From: Peptoniphilus rachelemmaiella
Lineage (GTDB): Bacteria > Bacillota > Clostridia > Tissierellales > Peptoniphilaceae
Length of the DNA stretch: 64,000 bases
Direction: 5' to 3'
Assembly: GCF_943169845.1 (NCBI RefSeq)
Contig: NZ_CALPBW010000011.1
Span: 1-64,000, forward strand
Position numbers and translations under genes: made by a program. A model generated the notes under the pieces. It saw only the letters and a program-made list of their open reading frames with translations, was not told where the DNA came from and made no database searches. Shown piece by piece: positions 33,226 to 41,764 of this stretch; position 1 is the stretch's first letter, and each line of letters begins with the position of its first letter.

Positions 33226-33591
33226 TTATTTCACGTTGTCTTTGAGGAAAATTCCGAGCTCTCTCAATTTGTTTTCGTGTTTGTCTGCGGTATCAGACCC
33301 GCCGAAAATCAGGGCTTGTCTGTTAAACTGGCCGCTCGAGTAAGCCGGAACGAACACGTCGGTTTCGGGTGTAATGTCAATGGCCAAAATGCAATCGGCA
33401 ACTTCGGATCCATCCGTCTTCGAAGAATCCACGGGGACGGCCAGCCCGGTTGCCTTAACAATGCCAAGGACGGTTCCGCGTTTGAGCTCCGTCGCAGATT
33501 TTTTGATCTTTACGGATTTTTCGCTTAGCGGGATATTGATGTCATTGATTAAGTTATCTACTTGATTTTCAAAGTGCTCTACCATTTTCAT
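33226..33591 (-). CDS. D: Head decoration protein D-like
   Basis: 121 residues with the gpD-like core LKRGTVLGIVKATGLAVPVD and ILAIDITPETDVFVPAYSSG. It stabilises the capsid. It overlaps the protease gene by 4 bp. Confidence 0.8.
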   Translation of the reverse strand: MKMVEHFENQVDNLINDINIPLSEKSVKIKKSATELKRGTVLGIVKATGLAVPVDSSKTDGSEVADCILAIDITPETDVFVPAYSSGQFNRQALIFGGSDTADKHENKLRELGIFLKDNVK

Positions 33592-34514
33592 TTTGTGCCT
33601 CCTTTAGCGATACGATCGATCAAGTCTTGTTTTTGATCGAGGACGTCGGTTGCGTCTATTTCGGGGATGTCGTCTTTATCGTCTGTCAAATTATCGATGT
33701 AGGCTTCTCCGAGTTTTTTTTGGTTTTTAAGGATCTCCACGGCGAGATCGCGCGCATCCATAGGTGCTTCAAACTTTGCCCGGTTTACTAAGTCGGGCAG
33801 GCCCGCATCGGAAAGTTCTTCAATCTCTTTTATCCGATTTCTTTCTTCCACAACGCCCAAGTTTTTGATTTCTGCGTACAGCTCCGGTTGTTCCTTTTCC
33901 AAATTCTCGATTGTTGGTTTGCTATCTTTGATAAGTTTTTGTAGCACCTCCCTATCCGGCCGTAATCCATTCAGGACCACATCCGGATTGACGTCTTCCA
34001 TAAATAAAATGCTGTCAACTAAACCGCTCTTTTTCGCCTCGTCTGCATTGAACCAAGTCTCTGCATTCATCAGCGTTTCCAGTTCGTCGTCAGACAAACC
34101 GGCTTTTAATTTATAAGCGGATCGGATAGCATCGTCCACGGACTTGAGCATATTTGAGCTCGCATCCATCTCCCGATGATCGCCAATAGCGAAAGATTGG
34201 GAATTGTGTACCATCATCAAGCCAAGCGGACTGATGGAGACCTCGTCGGCGGCCATGGCGATCCATGAGGCCGCCGAAGCCGCCAATCCGACAATTTTTG
34301 CCGCGACCTTCCCGTCATATTCTTTGATTGCAGTATAGATTTCCGCTGCATCAAATACCGATCCGCCGGGGCTGTTAATGACAAGCTCCACGTCATCGGA
34401 GCCGTCCAGGTCGTTGAGAATGTCGCTCGGGCATGTACAACTGTAGCCGTAGCCTTTGTACGCCTTGGCTAAATTGTCTGAAAGGATCTCACCTTTGATT
34501 TGTATCTGCTTCAT
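33588..34514 (-). CDS. Head maturation protease, ClpP-like, with scaffold C-terminus
   Basis: 308 residues. The ClpP/S49-type protease domain (1-185) has INSPGGSVFDA, the likely nucleophile Ser in GLAASAASWIAMAAD and His in MMVHNSQSF. The acidic, coiled C-terminus (190-308) looks like a scaffold, as in lambda C/Nu3. It cleaves scaffold during capsid maturation. Confidence 0.9.
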   Translation of the reverse strand: MKQIQIKGEILSDNLAKAYKGYGYSCTCPSDILNDLDGSDDVELVINSPGGSVFDAAEIYTAIKEYDGKVAAKIVGLAASAASWIAMAADEVSISPLGLMMVHNSQSFAIGDHREMDASSNMLKSVDDAIRSAYKLKAGLSDDELETLMNAETWFNADEAKKSGLVDSILFMEDVNPDVVLNGLRPDREVLQKLIKDSKPTIENLEKEQPELYAEIKNLGVVEERNRIKEIEELSDAGLPDLVNRAKFEAPMDARDLAVEILKNQKKLGEAYIDNLTDDKDDIPEIDATDVLDQKQDLIDRIAKGGTK

Positions 34515-35958
34515 TCGTTCGCACCTCCTGTAGTAGTTTCTCTTCTTTCTTGATCTGTCGCATGTTATTTTCGTAATCGCCGCCGGTCAACTCTACGGTC
34601 TCTTTTTGTCGCGTGGAGAATCCTTCTTCCACCCGACGGGCGGCTGCGTTAACTTCCTTCAATGGGTCAATTTGCCCTTGTGTCGGTCCGGACCATTCGC
34701 AGGTCATGTAAGCTTTCCGGATCATAGGATCGGCAAAGAAGCCCGGAGCCTGTATCCTACCCTTAGCCACGGCTTCGAAAAACCATTGCTCGTATACCGG
34801 CTGGCAAAAATCACTTACCAGCCAGGATCTTCGCATTTTAAACATTTTCCACGCCTCAAGTAACGAAGCGCGAGAGGCCGAATACGAAGAATTAAACTCT
34901 TTGAGCAAGAGCTCTTTTGGTATTTCCAATGCCGCGCCAATTTGCCGGCACATAGCCTGGACGAAACCATCAAAAGCTGTGTTCGGGCGACCGGGATTGG
35001 CTTCTTGGACTTTCTCGCCGGGGGCCAACGCCATAATAGACCCGTTCCCAAGCTCATAGGAGTAGTCGTCTTCCTGGTCAACTTGCATGGCGTCCGGAAT
35101 CGACTCCCCAAAGCTTGTTGCCGGCCCGGCCTCTACATCCGACGTAATGAACAAGGAATACATGGCGGACACCACCGCGGCCATCAATTCGGCGTCTTGG
35201 TAGCGGCCAAGTTGCTTCACCGACTCGATGACCGGGGAAAGAATCGGGACGCCTCGGACTTGCCCCGGACGCTCCGATTCCATGATGTGTAAAATATTCG
35301 GCTGGCCCGTTTTGCGCCCATAAGCTCGAATCCGTTTTGCTTTTCCGCCCCCACCTAAGTAATTCTGACCGGTGGTGTGAACATGGTAATACGTAGGCTC
35401 ACCGAACCCCCCGCGTTCGATTCCGCCTTTAATCCGACTGTCGTTGGACCAGACCAAATCAGATTCAATAATTTGGACCTTGAGACCATAGGGCCCTCCG
35501 CGCGTGACGTAAGGAAGAAGGACGAACACTTCGCCGGACATAAGTTGGGAAAGAAATACGAGCTGCTGCAGCTCGTAGAAGTCATTCATGCGAGAGGCGT
35601 CGCAATCTTTGCTTTCGCCCCACAAATTGAATTCCTGTTCAATTTGCCGCTCCAAATTGGCGGCGGTTTCATCATCTAAACCCAAAATATCTCTGGCGAG
35701 GTGCGGTTTTGGCCTAAGCCCCGCACCTACAACGTTGGTCCGTAAAGTCTTTAAGGCCCCCGTCGCAATAGGAGATCCCCCCATATACAGGTCGCGGGAT
35801 CGCTTGCGTAGAAGTGGAAGATTGTCTGTGATGTCTTCGTCCGGTGATCCGGAATCAGCGAGCCAACCAATCATTGATTTTTTTATTCGGCTGGCACCGT
35901 GGTTGGAATAGCCTTTATTTTTCGGTGGCGTTCTTAATAGCTTGTCAAGTATTTTCAT
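34489..35958 (-). CDS. B: Portal protein (lambda gpB family)
   Basis: About 489 residues. LRKRSRDLYMGGSPIATGAL, PNILHIMESERPGQVRGVPI and QIGAALEIPKELLLKEFNSS are hallmarks of lambda-type portals. AGGAGG precedes ATG 35958; an in-frame GTG at 35964 is less likely. It forms the DNA entry vertex. Confidence 0.92.
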   Translation of the reverse strand: MKILDKLLRTPPKNKGYSNHGASRIKKSMIGWLADSGSPDEDITDNLPLLRKRSRDLYMGGSPIATGALKTLRTNVVGAGLRPKPHLARDILGLDDETAANLERQIEQEFNLWGESKDCDASRMNDFYELQQLVFLSQLMSGEVFVLLPYVTRGGPYGLKVQIIESDLVWSNDSRIKGGIERGGFGEPTYYHVHTTGQNYLGGGGKAKRIRAYGRKTGQPNILHIMESERPGQVRGVPILSPVIESVKQLGRYQDAELMAAVVSAMYSLFITSDVEAGPATSFGESIPDAMQVDQEDDYSYELGNGSIMALAPGEKVQEANPGRPNTAFDGFVQAMCRQIGAALEIPKELLLKEFNSSYSASRASLLEAWKMFKMRRSWLVSDFCQPVYEQWFFEAVAKGRIQAPGFFADPMIRKAYMTCEWSGPTQGQIDPLKEVNAAARRVEEGFSTRQKETVELTGGDYENNMRQIKKEEKLLQEVRTNEADTNQR

Positions 35959-36017
35959 TTTCACCTCCTATTCAATATAAAAAGTGCCTAAGAATGTGTA
36001 ACAGCATCCGACGCGCA

Positions 36018-36055
36018 TCAAAAAAGCACACGCCGAAACACTGATCAGCCTGTGC
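36018..36055 (-). terminator. Terminator-like hairpin between DUF6148-like gene and portal
   Basis: On the minus strand the stem GCACA.GCTGA / TCGGC.TGTGC with an internal mismatch is followed by six T residues. It may attenuate head genes relative to terminase genes. Confidence 0.55.
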
Positions 36056-36056
36056 A

Positions 36057-36320
36057 TTATAAATCTCGGGGAACCATGCGAGTAATTGACCGCGACTTTA
36101 CCCCTATTCTGCCGTTTTCCTCTTCGTCCACGGCCATATTATAGCGGTCTTGCCAATAGTCAATCATTTTACGGATCTCGGACGCGTGGGCTCGCGTCAA
36201 TTCCCGCTTGCCTATTTTATAGGACTGCCCTGTTGCGACCGCCGCGTCAGCTTGAATCCACAACTCGAGGTGTTCTTTGCAATAATTCGGCGTTATGATT
36301 TGCTCTCTACGTCTGTACAA
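36057..36320 (-). CDS. DUF6148-like head-tail region protein
   Basis: 87 residues; the core AAVATGQSYKIGKRELTRAH and SEIRKMIDYW matches short gpW/DUF6148-type proteins next to terminases. It is probably a connector protein. Confidence 0.7.
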   Translation of the reverse strand: MYRRREQIITPNYCKEHLELWIQADAAVATGQSYKIGKRELTRAHASEIRKMIDYWQDRYNMAVDEEENGRIGVKSRSITRMVPRDL

Positions 36321-36322
36321 TC

Positions 36323-38104
36323 TTACACCCCCTTAGAAATGATCTTTCGTCTTTTTGGAATCGGCTTTTGTGCCATTCCTAATGACGCCTTGTAATTTTT
36401 TTCCAGGTAACTAAAATCCGGATTAAAAATCTCCATTGCCGCCGTGGCATAGTTCCGGCAGTCTAAGGGTTCGTTGCGCACACCCGAACGTTTAACCCAT
36501 GTTACCTTGCGAACCCCCTTTTTTGTGACGATTCGCATGGACTCGGATGTGATCCCTTCGAAAAAGTCCTCATTGTATCCGGTCTCTTTTTTCATGGGAA
36601 AGTGGCAATACCCGTCGCCTTCAAAATTTATTTTCAAGCGCGAAATGATCGTGGCTTTCCCTTGATCAACGCCAAGAACAAACAAGGCGGCATTTTCTCT
36701 GTTGTTTCGAGAGGGCTTTCCTATAAAGGGGATGCCTTCCCCGCCGCGGCCTTTCACGGCAAATATTCTGCGGTGTTCTCGAGCCCGGCAAAATTTATAG
36801 ACTTCGGAGGTTCTGTGTCCCCCGGAGTCTATACAAGTGGATGTAATGTGGATCCCGGCCCCGTCCGCGTAAGTAAATTCCTTCTGAAGGTACCGGTCTA
36901 GTTGTTTCCAAACAGGCTCTTGTGAGGTGTCCCCGATAAAAACTTGATACTCGATCCCCCACGATTCTTTCCCGTGTGACCACCCGACGACTTCCAGCTC
37001 CAGCCGATCGTCCTGCACGTCCACACCGCAAGTTAAGAGGAGAACTTCGTCCGGCACCTGTGCCATGTACTGTTCTCGACGTTTCATAACCAGGGACGCA
37101 TCTGTGTCGGATTTTTCCTCCCAAGATTCGCCCAACGAAGTGTTTACCCACGTTTTTAATAGCTCGGGAGAGTCCTTCGCCTTTTTAAAGTCGGCGATAA
37201 CTTCTTCCCACCGTCGCCACGGGGATGCAAGTTCGTTGAGGTGGAACCCTCGAGAGCCTTGATTTTCTTCCCGCGCCACCCATTTGCCGGGCTGCCTCTT
37301 CCACACGAATTCGTCAAAGCGGCTCCTACAGTTCGGGCATTCCATGGTTCCGTCGTCAAAGCGTATCTGCGACCATCTAAACGCCTGATACTCTCCGCAA
37401 TGGGGGCAAGCCACTTTCCATTCTTCGCGCGTTGAATTTTCATATTCCTGTTCAATCCTGGAATAGCCTTTTATCGTCGGCGTGGATACGAAAACCATCT
37501 TTCTGTTCCAAAAAGTCGTTGTCCGCTTGATTGCAAGGCTTAGTGGATCCCCTTCTTCTCCGGCCGATGGGGGGTAGCGATCCACCTCATCAGCTAACAG
37601 GATCCGAACGGGCCGCGAAGCAAGGGATGACGGGCTGTTCGCCCCGACGATGGTGACATGGCCGCCGGTAAACTTTTTATGCAAAACGGTATTATCCGAA
37701 TCCCTGGAACGCGGATCCCCCACCTTGTCTTTTAACGCCGGCGAGTCTCGCAGCATAGGGGCCAGACGGTCTTTGGAAAAGGTCTTGGCCATGTCTAAAG
37801 TTGGTTGTAGGACCATGATCGGCGATGGATCGTAGTCCATATAATAGCCAATCGCATTAAGCAGTATCTCTGTCTTACCGACCTGTGCCGACGTCATAAG
37901 GACAACCCGCTCTGTGCTCGGGTCGTTGAGGGCATCCATAATTCCGCGTTGATATTCTGCCCGCGATGTATTCCACTGCCCCGGCTCCGCCGAAGATTCG
38001 GAAGACAGCCGGCGATATCGATCCGCCCAATCAGATACTTTTAATCGAGGAGGCGGCGCCAATACTTTGGCGATGGACTTGAAAAGATTTTGTGTTTTAT
38101 TCAT
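36323..38104 (-). CDS. A: Terminase large subunit (lambda gpA-like)
   Basis: 593 residues. The ATPase segment MTSAQVGKTEILLNAIGYYM (Walker A type) and ILLADEVDRYPPSAGEEGDP (Walker B) are followed by zinc-binding CPHCGEYQ and CPNCRSRF. A nuclease domain has TCGVDVQDDRLELEVVGWSH. It packages DNA and cuts at cos (GpA family). Confidence 0.94.
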   Translation of the reverse strand: MNKTQNLFKSIAKVLAPPPRLKVSDWADRYRRLSSESSAEPGQWNTSRAEYQRGIMDALNDPSTERVVLMTSAQVGKTEILLNAIGYYMDYDPSPIMVLQPTLDMAKTFSKDRLAPMLRDSPALKDKVGDPRSRDSDNTVLHKKFTGGHVTIVGANSPSSLASRPVRILLADEVDRYPPSAGEEGDPLSLAIKRTTTFWNRKMVFVSTPTIKGYSRIEQEYENSTREEWKVACPHCGEYQAFRWSQIRFDDGTMECPNCRSRFDEFVWKRQPGKWVAREENQGSRGFHLNELASPWRRWEEVIADFKKAKDSPELLKTWVNTSLGESWEEKSDTDASLVMKRREQYMAQVPDEVLLLTCGVDVQDDRLELEVVGWSHGKESWGIEYQVFIGDTSQEPVWKQLDRYLQKEFTYADGAGIHITSTCIDSGGHRTSEVYKFCRAREHRRIFAVKGRGGEGIPFIGKPSRNNRENAALFVLGVDQGKATIISRLKINFEGDGYCHFPMKKETGYNEDFFEGITSESMRIVTKKGVRKVTWVKRSGVRNEPLDCRNYATAAMEIFNPDFSYLEKNYKASLGMAQKPIPKRRKIISKGV

Positions 38105-38663
38105 GGGAATCCACCAATTCCTCCAGCTCGTCTTCGTCCAGGTCTACGTACGTATCGTCGACGAAAAGGGAAGGATCGTAATCGGAGAGTTCTTCCAACG
38201 ATTCGATGATGGCGTCTTCCAAAATTCCTTCAAGTTCAGATATCCCGGATCGACCAATTAAAAGCGGCGCGGTTTTCGTGGGGATGGATAGGAGTTTAGC
38301 CCGGAGGTTCGACAACATGTCGGTCATGACCTTTTCCACGATGGGACCCCTGTGTAGCTCTCCACGCATTTGGCCAAGTTGCAGCTCTGCTTTTTTCCGC
38401 TTGGCCCGTTCGTGAAGAAGTTTTTCGTCGTTTAGATCGCCGCTCTTCCTAATATCTGCTTTTTCCTGATTTTCAGCAGCCCTTAAACCGGAAATATAGG
38501 TCGTCATGGCATAGGGCAGTTCGTACGAGCCGTTGGCAAGTTTTGGAATTTTGCCTTCGTCGGCAAGATAGCGTACTTGTCGATCTGTCACGCCAAGCAG
38601 TTGGCCCATAGCCTTAGCCGTTAGCTGGATTCCCTGCACATCTGATAATCTTTTTCCGGCCAT
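38097..38663 (-). CDS. nu1: Terminase small subunit (Nu1-like)
   Basis: 188 residues. The N-terminal winged-helix segment QLTAKAMGQLLGVTDRQVRY is Nu1-like. The helical C-terminus (KLLHERAKRKKAELQLGQMR, GPIVEKVMTDMLSNLRAKLL) is also typical. It binds the packaging site, and tandem 16-bp repeats lie just upstream. Confidence 0.88.
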   Translation of the reverse strand: MAGKRLSDVQGIQLTAKAMGQLLGVTDRQVRYLADEGKIPKLANGSYELPYAMTTYISGLRAAENQEKADIRKSGDLNDEKLLHERAKRKKAELQLGQMRGELHRGPIVEKVMTDMLSNLRAKLLSIPTKTAPLLIGRSGISELEGILEDAIIESLEELSDYDPSLFVDDTYVDLDEDELEELVDSHE

Positions 38664-38683
38664 AGGCGGTCACCCCCTTTCCT

Positions 38684-38837
38684 GTTGATAGGCCCCTTTC
38701 GGTCGATCAGTCCCTTTTCGGTTGATAGGCCCCCGGTTGATAAGCCCTCCGGTTGATAGGCCCTCCGGTTGATAGGCCCTCCGGTTGATAGGCCCTCCGG
38801 TTGATCGGCCTTCTGGTTAATCGGCACCCCCGTTAAA
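38684..38837. repeat. About ten 16-bp tandem repeats at the packaging locus
   Basis: Copies of CCGGTTGATAGGCCCT recur exactly every 16 bp from 38736 to 38832 with diverged, unevenly spaced copies from 38684. They lie 20-170 bp upstream of the small terminase start. The 68-codon open frame across them is a repeat artefact. They are candidate small-terminase (cosB-like) binding sites. Confidence 0.75.
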
Positions 38838-39260
38838 GGGAAAATTTCCTTATGAAAAACTCTGTCGCTAGATAGATTTCGGGCACTCGCTGACCCGCAA
38901 ACCCTCTAGATCCCCAGAAGAACCTATTTTTTAAATTTTTCTTTCGCATCATTAAGCCGAGCCGTGGGAGTCGAACCCACCATACCACTACTCGGACAAA
39001 CGCACGGGCTTGTGGTGTCCATAGGTCGAATGAAAGGAGTAAAACATTGTATGTTGTCAAGGTGGGTGTTGCCCGTGCGAAGTAGTTTAAGGACATACTC
39101 AGGTCCTATGTAACACAGTAAGAAGCCCACCCCGCGCGACATAAAGCACTGTGTACCGCGCCCCTCGGTCGATCGGTAAGAAAAGCCCCACGTTTTTACA
39201 ACCGCCTGTTACACAAAAGATCGACCGCCACCAAAAAAGAAAATAACAAACAAAATACTA
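38838..39260. other. Non-coding region between packaging genes and hicAB, possible cos region
   Basis: No reliable gene is seen in about 420 bp. It holds the T-arm-like hairpin at 38957-38995 and A-rich DNA near the hicA promoter. By position next to nu1 it is a candidate for the cos/packaging site; the cut site was not identified. Confidence 0.45.
38957..38995 (-). other. tRNA T-arm-like mini-helix, possible tRNA remnant
   Basis: On the minus strand CCGAG pairs with CTCGG and encloses a T-stem-loop GTGGG-TTCGACT-CCCAC matching the TTCRANY loop. No D or anticodon arm could be found, so it is not a functional tRNA. Confidence 0.5.
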
Positions 39261-39289
39261 TTGACTTTGTACGTGTATACGTGTATAAT
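39261..39289 (+). promoter_or_regulatory. hicAB promoter with embedded direct repeat
   Basis: TTGACT (39261-39266), 17 bp, TATAAT (39284-39289). The spacer carries two copies of TACGTGTA (39270-39285), a likely HicB operator. Confidence 0.75.
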
Positions 39290-39306
39290 AATCATAGGAG
39301 GTAAGG

Positions 39307-39483
39307 ATGAAAGACAAAGAGTTGTTAAAGTTGTTTTTGAAAAATGGCTGGGAACTACGGCGAATCAAAGGAAGTCACCATCACCTGTTTAAAGATGGCA
39401 AGCGTGAAACCTTGGCCGTCCATGGAAGAGAAATCAATCCGAACCTAGCAAGAAAAATTATTGAACGGTGCGGGCTAAAATAG
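39307..39483 (+). CDS. hicA: HicA-type mRNA interferase toxin
   Basis: 58 residues of the HicA/YcfA double-stranded RNA-binding-like fold, with LKLFLKNGWELRRIKGSHHH (catalytic His in GSHHH) and a C-terminal NPNLARKIIERCG. It cleaves mRNA when unopposed. GGAGG precedes the ATG at 39307. hicB follows within 30 bp. Confidence 0.88.
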   Translation: MKDKELLKLFLKNGWELRRIKGSHHHLFKDGKRETLAVHGREINPNLARKIIERCGLK

Positions 39484-39510
39484 CCCCACCGCCTCAAAGG
39501 AGGTATGTCT

Positions 39511-39894
39511 ATGTTGTTTTATTATCCGATGATCGTCCACGAAGAAGATGGCTATTGGGCAGAATTCCCGGATCTTGAAGGCTGCAACGCTTGGGGCAAA
39601 ACCCTGGAAGAACTTTACGAAGATGCCGAAGGCGCCATGTCTTGCCACATCTACAGCATCCTTGCCGATGGCGAAACACTCCCGGCGGCTTCCCGTCCTC
39701 ACGAAATGCCCACAGACGGAAATAGCTTTGTCGTGATTATGTCCAGCGATGTCAATCTTAACCAAGAAAACCAATCCGTAAAAAAGACCCTAACAATCCC
39801 GGCGTGGATGAACAAAAAAGCGGAAGAAGAAGGAATCAACTTTTCCAAAACTCTACAAGATGCTCTTGTGAACAAACTCTCCCTTGCCAAATAA
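39511..39894 (+). CDS. hicB: HicB-type antitoxin
   Basis: 127 residues. The N-terminal partial RNase H-like HicB domain (YYPMIVHEEDGYWAEFPDLE, GCNAWGKTLEELYEDAEGAM) neutralises HicA. The C-terminus (TIPAWMNKKAEEEGINFSKT) is a ribbon-helix-helix DNA-binding domain for autoregulation. The ATG at 39511 has AAAGGAGG at 7 nt, so it is preferred to 39505. Confidence 0.9.
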   Translation: MLFYYPMIVHEEDGYWAEFPDLEGCNAWGKTLEELYEDAEGAMSCHIYSILADGETLPAASRPHEMPTDGNSFVVIMSSDVNLNQENQSVKKTLTIPAWMNKKAEEEGINFSKTLQDALVNKLSLAK

Positions 39895-39903
39895 TCAACA
39901 GAG

Positions 39904-39934
39904 AAAAGCGCGGCTTACAACAGTCGCGCTTTTT
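39904..39934 (+). terminator. Terminator of hicAB
   Basis: A stem AAAGCGCG/CGCGCTTT with a 12-nt loop and a T-run, 10 bp after the hicB stop. Confidence 0.8.
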
Positions 39935-39999
39935 AAATGCCCGTCATTACCAAAAAAGGCCGCCCTCTCGGACGACCTAATATCACTGATACTATAATA

Positions 40000-40428
40000 T
40001 CACGTGCGCGACTGCCATTTTATGCCATCTTTAAAAAGCAACGCCAAAGCTTGTCCATGCAATTTATAAACGTGTCGCGGATTATATCCGGCCCGCTTGG
40101 CTACGCTCCCCCAGTCGAGACACTCCAAATATCGCAACTCCATAATCAACTTTAACTGCAAGTTACCATCAAGTTGTTTAAACAACTCCCGCGCCCGCTC
40201 TTTTAAATCCACCAGCCGGTCGATGTCCTCCACAATGGATTGATCCAGCGTAGCAATCTTAACCGCCGTCGATGCCGTCGGATCCGATAACCCCGATTGC
40301 ACCGGGCCTGTATCGCTCGCCCCGGTCGGAAGTCGCGCCCGATACGTCTTAAGTTGATCCAGCTGACGCAACTTAGAGTTGATTAGTTGATCCAAAAATA
40401 ATATTGATTTTAAGTCATCCTTTGTCAT
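40000..40428 (-). CDS. Late-transcription regulator (ArpU/RinA-like)
   Basis: 142 residues. The C-terminal region LIMELRYLECLDWGSVAKRA, followed by GYNPRHVYKLHGQAL, is a sigma-70-region-4-like helix-turn-helix found in ArpU/RinA activators that switch on phage packaging and structural genes. The start at ATG 40428 follows GGGGGCGACG. The position just before the packaging genes fits this role. Confidence 0.8.
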   Translation of the reverse strand: MTKDDLKSILFLDQLINSKLRQLDQLKTYRARLPTGASDTGPVQSGLSDPTASTAVKIATLDQSIVEDIDRLVDLKERARELFKQLDGNLQLKLIMELRYLECLDWGSVAKRAGYNPRHVYKLHGQALALLFKDGIKWQSRT

Positions 40429-40443
40429 CGTCGCCCCCATAAA

Positions 40444-40545
40444 AGCAAGTTACCAGCAAGTTACCAGCAAGTTACTAGCAACTTACTAGAAACATACTAG
40501 CAACTACTACGAACTACTACGAACTACTACGAACTACTACGAACT
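40444..40545. repeat. Two adjoining tandem-repeat tracts with 11-bp and 10-bp periods
   Basis: Six degenerate copies of AGCAAGTTACC-like 11-mers are followed by five copies of the 10-mer AACTACTACG. They extend into the stop codon of the upstream gene. The period is close to one DNA turn. Confidence 0.85.
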
Positions 40546-40821
40546 ACTCTTAACTGCCCTACGCCACAACAGCGTTTCTTTCCCATCCTCGATTGCCTTC
40601 ACCTCGACAATCCTTCCCGAGTCCACGCAAAAGTCTCCATCCTTACCTGCGAAAGACAACACCTTCCCTGTACTTAATGCTCCGATCAGTTCCTTTTGAT
40701 CGTGGCACGAATTCATCTCCATGACGTTGTTGGATATGTCATAATGCATTAACTCTCCGATCCAGTCGCCTTCGCCAATCTCAATAGTGCTTCCGTCGTC
40801 AAGAATAAACTTAATCCGCAT
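40537..40821 (-). CDS. Hypothetical early protein, 94 aa
   Basis: Starts at ATG 40821 after GGAGGAGG, overlapping the upstream gene by 11 bp. The sequence (IKFILDDGSTIEIGEGDWIG) has no recognised family. The C-terminal codons lie in the 10-bp repeat tract. Confidence 0.55.
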   Translation of the reverse strand: MRIKFILDDGSTIEIGEGDWIGELMHYDISNNVMEMNSCHDQKELIGALSTGKVLSFAGKDGDFCVDSGRIVEVKAIEDGKETLLWRRAVKSSS

Positions 40822-41125
40822 CTTTGCCTCCTCCATATAGCGTCTTAGTAAATGCCTCTTTAAATTTTTCAAACATGTTAATCACTCCACCTTCGCGCAC
40901 CTCGCCCATCGGCTCTTCTTCCAAGCTCGCCAGCCGCTCGATGTAATCCATCGCTTTAAACAGATCCTCCACACCGCCTTTTAATTCGTACCGGATCAAA
41001 TACTTCAAGGCATTGCCCCGCAAAAAGCCCTTGAATTGTTCCTTGCCTAAGATCTTTGCGATCAGATCCATGCTGTCAGATCCATCCTCCAAAATATAAT
41101 GTGCAGGCGTGTTAAATTCTGTCAT
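40811..41125 (-). CDS. DUF3310 protein (T7 gp1.7-like nucleotide kinase family)
   Basis: 104 residues. The DUF3310 core is visible: DLIAKILGKEQFKGFLRGNA, LKYLIRYELKGGVEDLFKAM and DYIERL. T7 gp1.7 of this family phosphorylates dGMP and dTMP. It belongs to the small nucleotide-metabolism and early gene cluster. Confidence 0.78.
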   Translation of the reverse strand: MTEFNTPAHYILEDGSDSMDLIAKILGKEQFKGFLRGNALKYLIRYELKGGVEDLFKAMDYIERLASLEEEPMGEVREGGVINMFEKFKEAFTKTLYGGGKDAD

Positions 41126-41391
41126 TGCTTATCACCGACGCTAATTTGTTTCATCATTTCTTGCATAAAAATCTTCTTCATGTCTTCACGACTAAAAAGT
41201 TCTCTAAATTGTTCGGTAATAAAGTCATTTAATTTGCTCGCTAGCATATCCTCGATCTTGTCGCAATCCCATACATAATATTGCGTCCACATCTCTTCAA
41301 ACTGATTTATCATACACTCTTTGATTCCATCTTTTACATCTTGCCAATCTTCTTCCGTGAAGTCAGCTAATATTGTGCTAAATAATTTCAT
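41122..41391 (-). CDS. Hypothetical acidic protein, 89 aa
   Basis: Acidic, helical, with no recognised family (FTEEDWQDVKDGIKECMINQ). It overlaps both neighbours by 4 bp in a tight early operon. Confidence 0.5.
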   Translation of the reverse strand: MKLFSTILADFTEEDWQDVKDGIKECMINQFEEMWTQYYVWDCDKIEDMLASKLNDFITEQFRELFSREDMKKIFMQEMMKQISVGDKQ

Positions 41392-41567
41392 TCCTCTACC
41401 TCTAGATTCTCCACTTCATTCTCGACCTCATATATCGCTCTTTCTAAGTCGTTATATATGTTGTCAATTTCACCAATCACATCGCTTAAATGTGTATATT
41501 GCAAAACTAACAATTTATCCGTTATGTCTCTTAATTCTTTAAAAAGAGTTTCCAATTCTAACTTCAT
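41388..41567 (-). CDS. Small coiled-coil protein, 59 aa
   Basis: The frame from ATG 41567 encodes LELETLFKELRDITDKLLVL and ends in an acidic ENEVENLEVEE tail. GGTGGAAG lies before it. It overlaps the next gene by 4 bp. Real by context; function unknown. Confidence 0.55.
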   Translation of the reverse strand: MKLELETLFKELRDITDKLLVLQYTHLSDVIGEIDNIYNDLERAIYEVENEVENLEVEE

Positions 41568-41755
41568 TCTTCCACCTCAATCATTGCCCAATTGCTAGGT
41601 CTTATTGTTATTGGGGTCCCTGTTGTCGCATCAGTAAAAATAATAAACTCGACTTTATTGTCGTATATTTCTTGTAATTCATTTCCGTAATAACTTTTAT
41701 CTTCTTTTACCATTATTTCTTTTTCAACATATGGGTTGTGTAATTTTAATTTCAT
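41564..41755 (-). CDS. Hypothetical small protein, 63 aa
   Basis: The beta-rich peptide (VEFIIFTDATTGTPITIRPS) has overlapping coding on both sides, supporting a real gene. No family recognised. Confidence 0.5.
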   Translation of the reverse strand: MKLKLHNPYVEKEIMVKEDKSYYGNELQEIYDNKVEFIIFTDATTGTPITIRPSNWAMIEVEE

Positions 41756-41764
41756 TTTTCTACC

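Noticed and set aside
38621..38827. 68-codon ORF across the 16-bp repeats
   Set aside because: Its low-complexity product simply follows the DNA repeat; no RBS or family similarity supports it.
38957..38995. Functional phage tRNA
   Set aside because: There is no anticodon arm, no D-arm and only a 5-bp outer stem.
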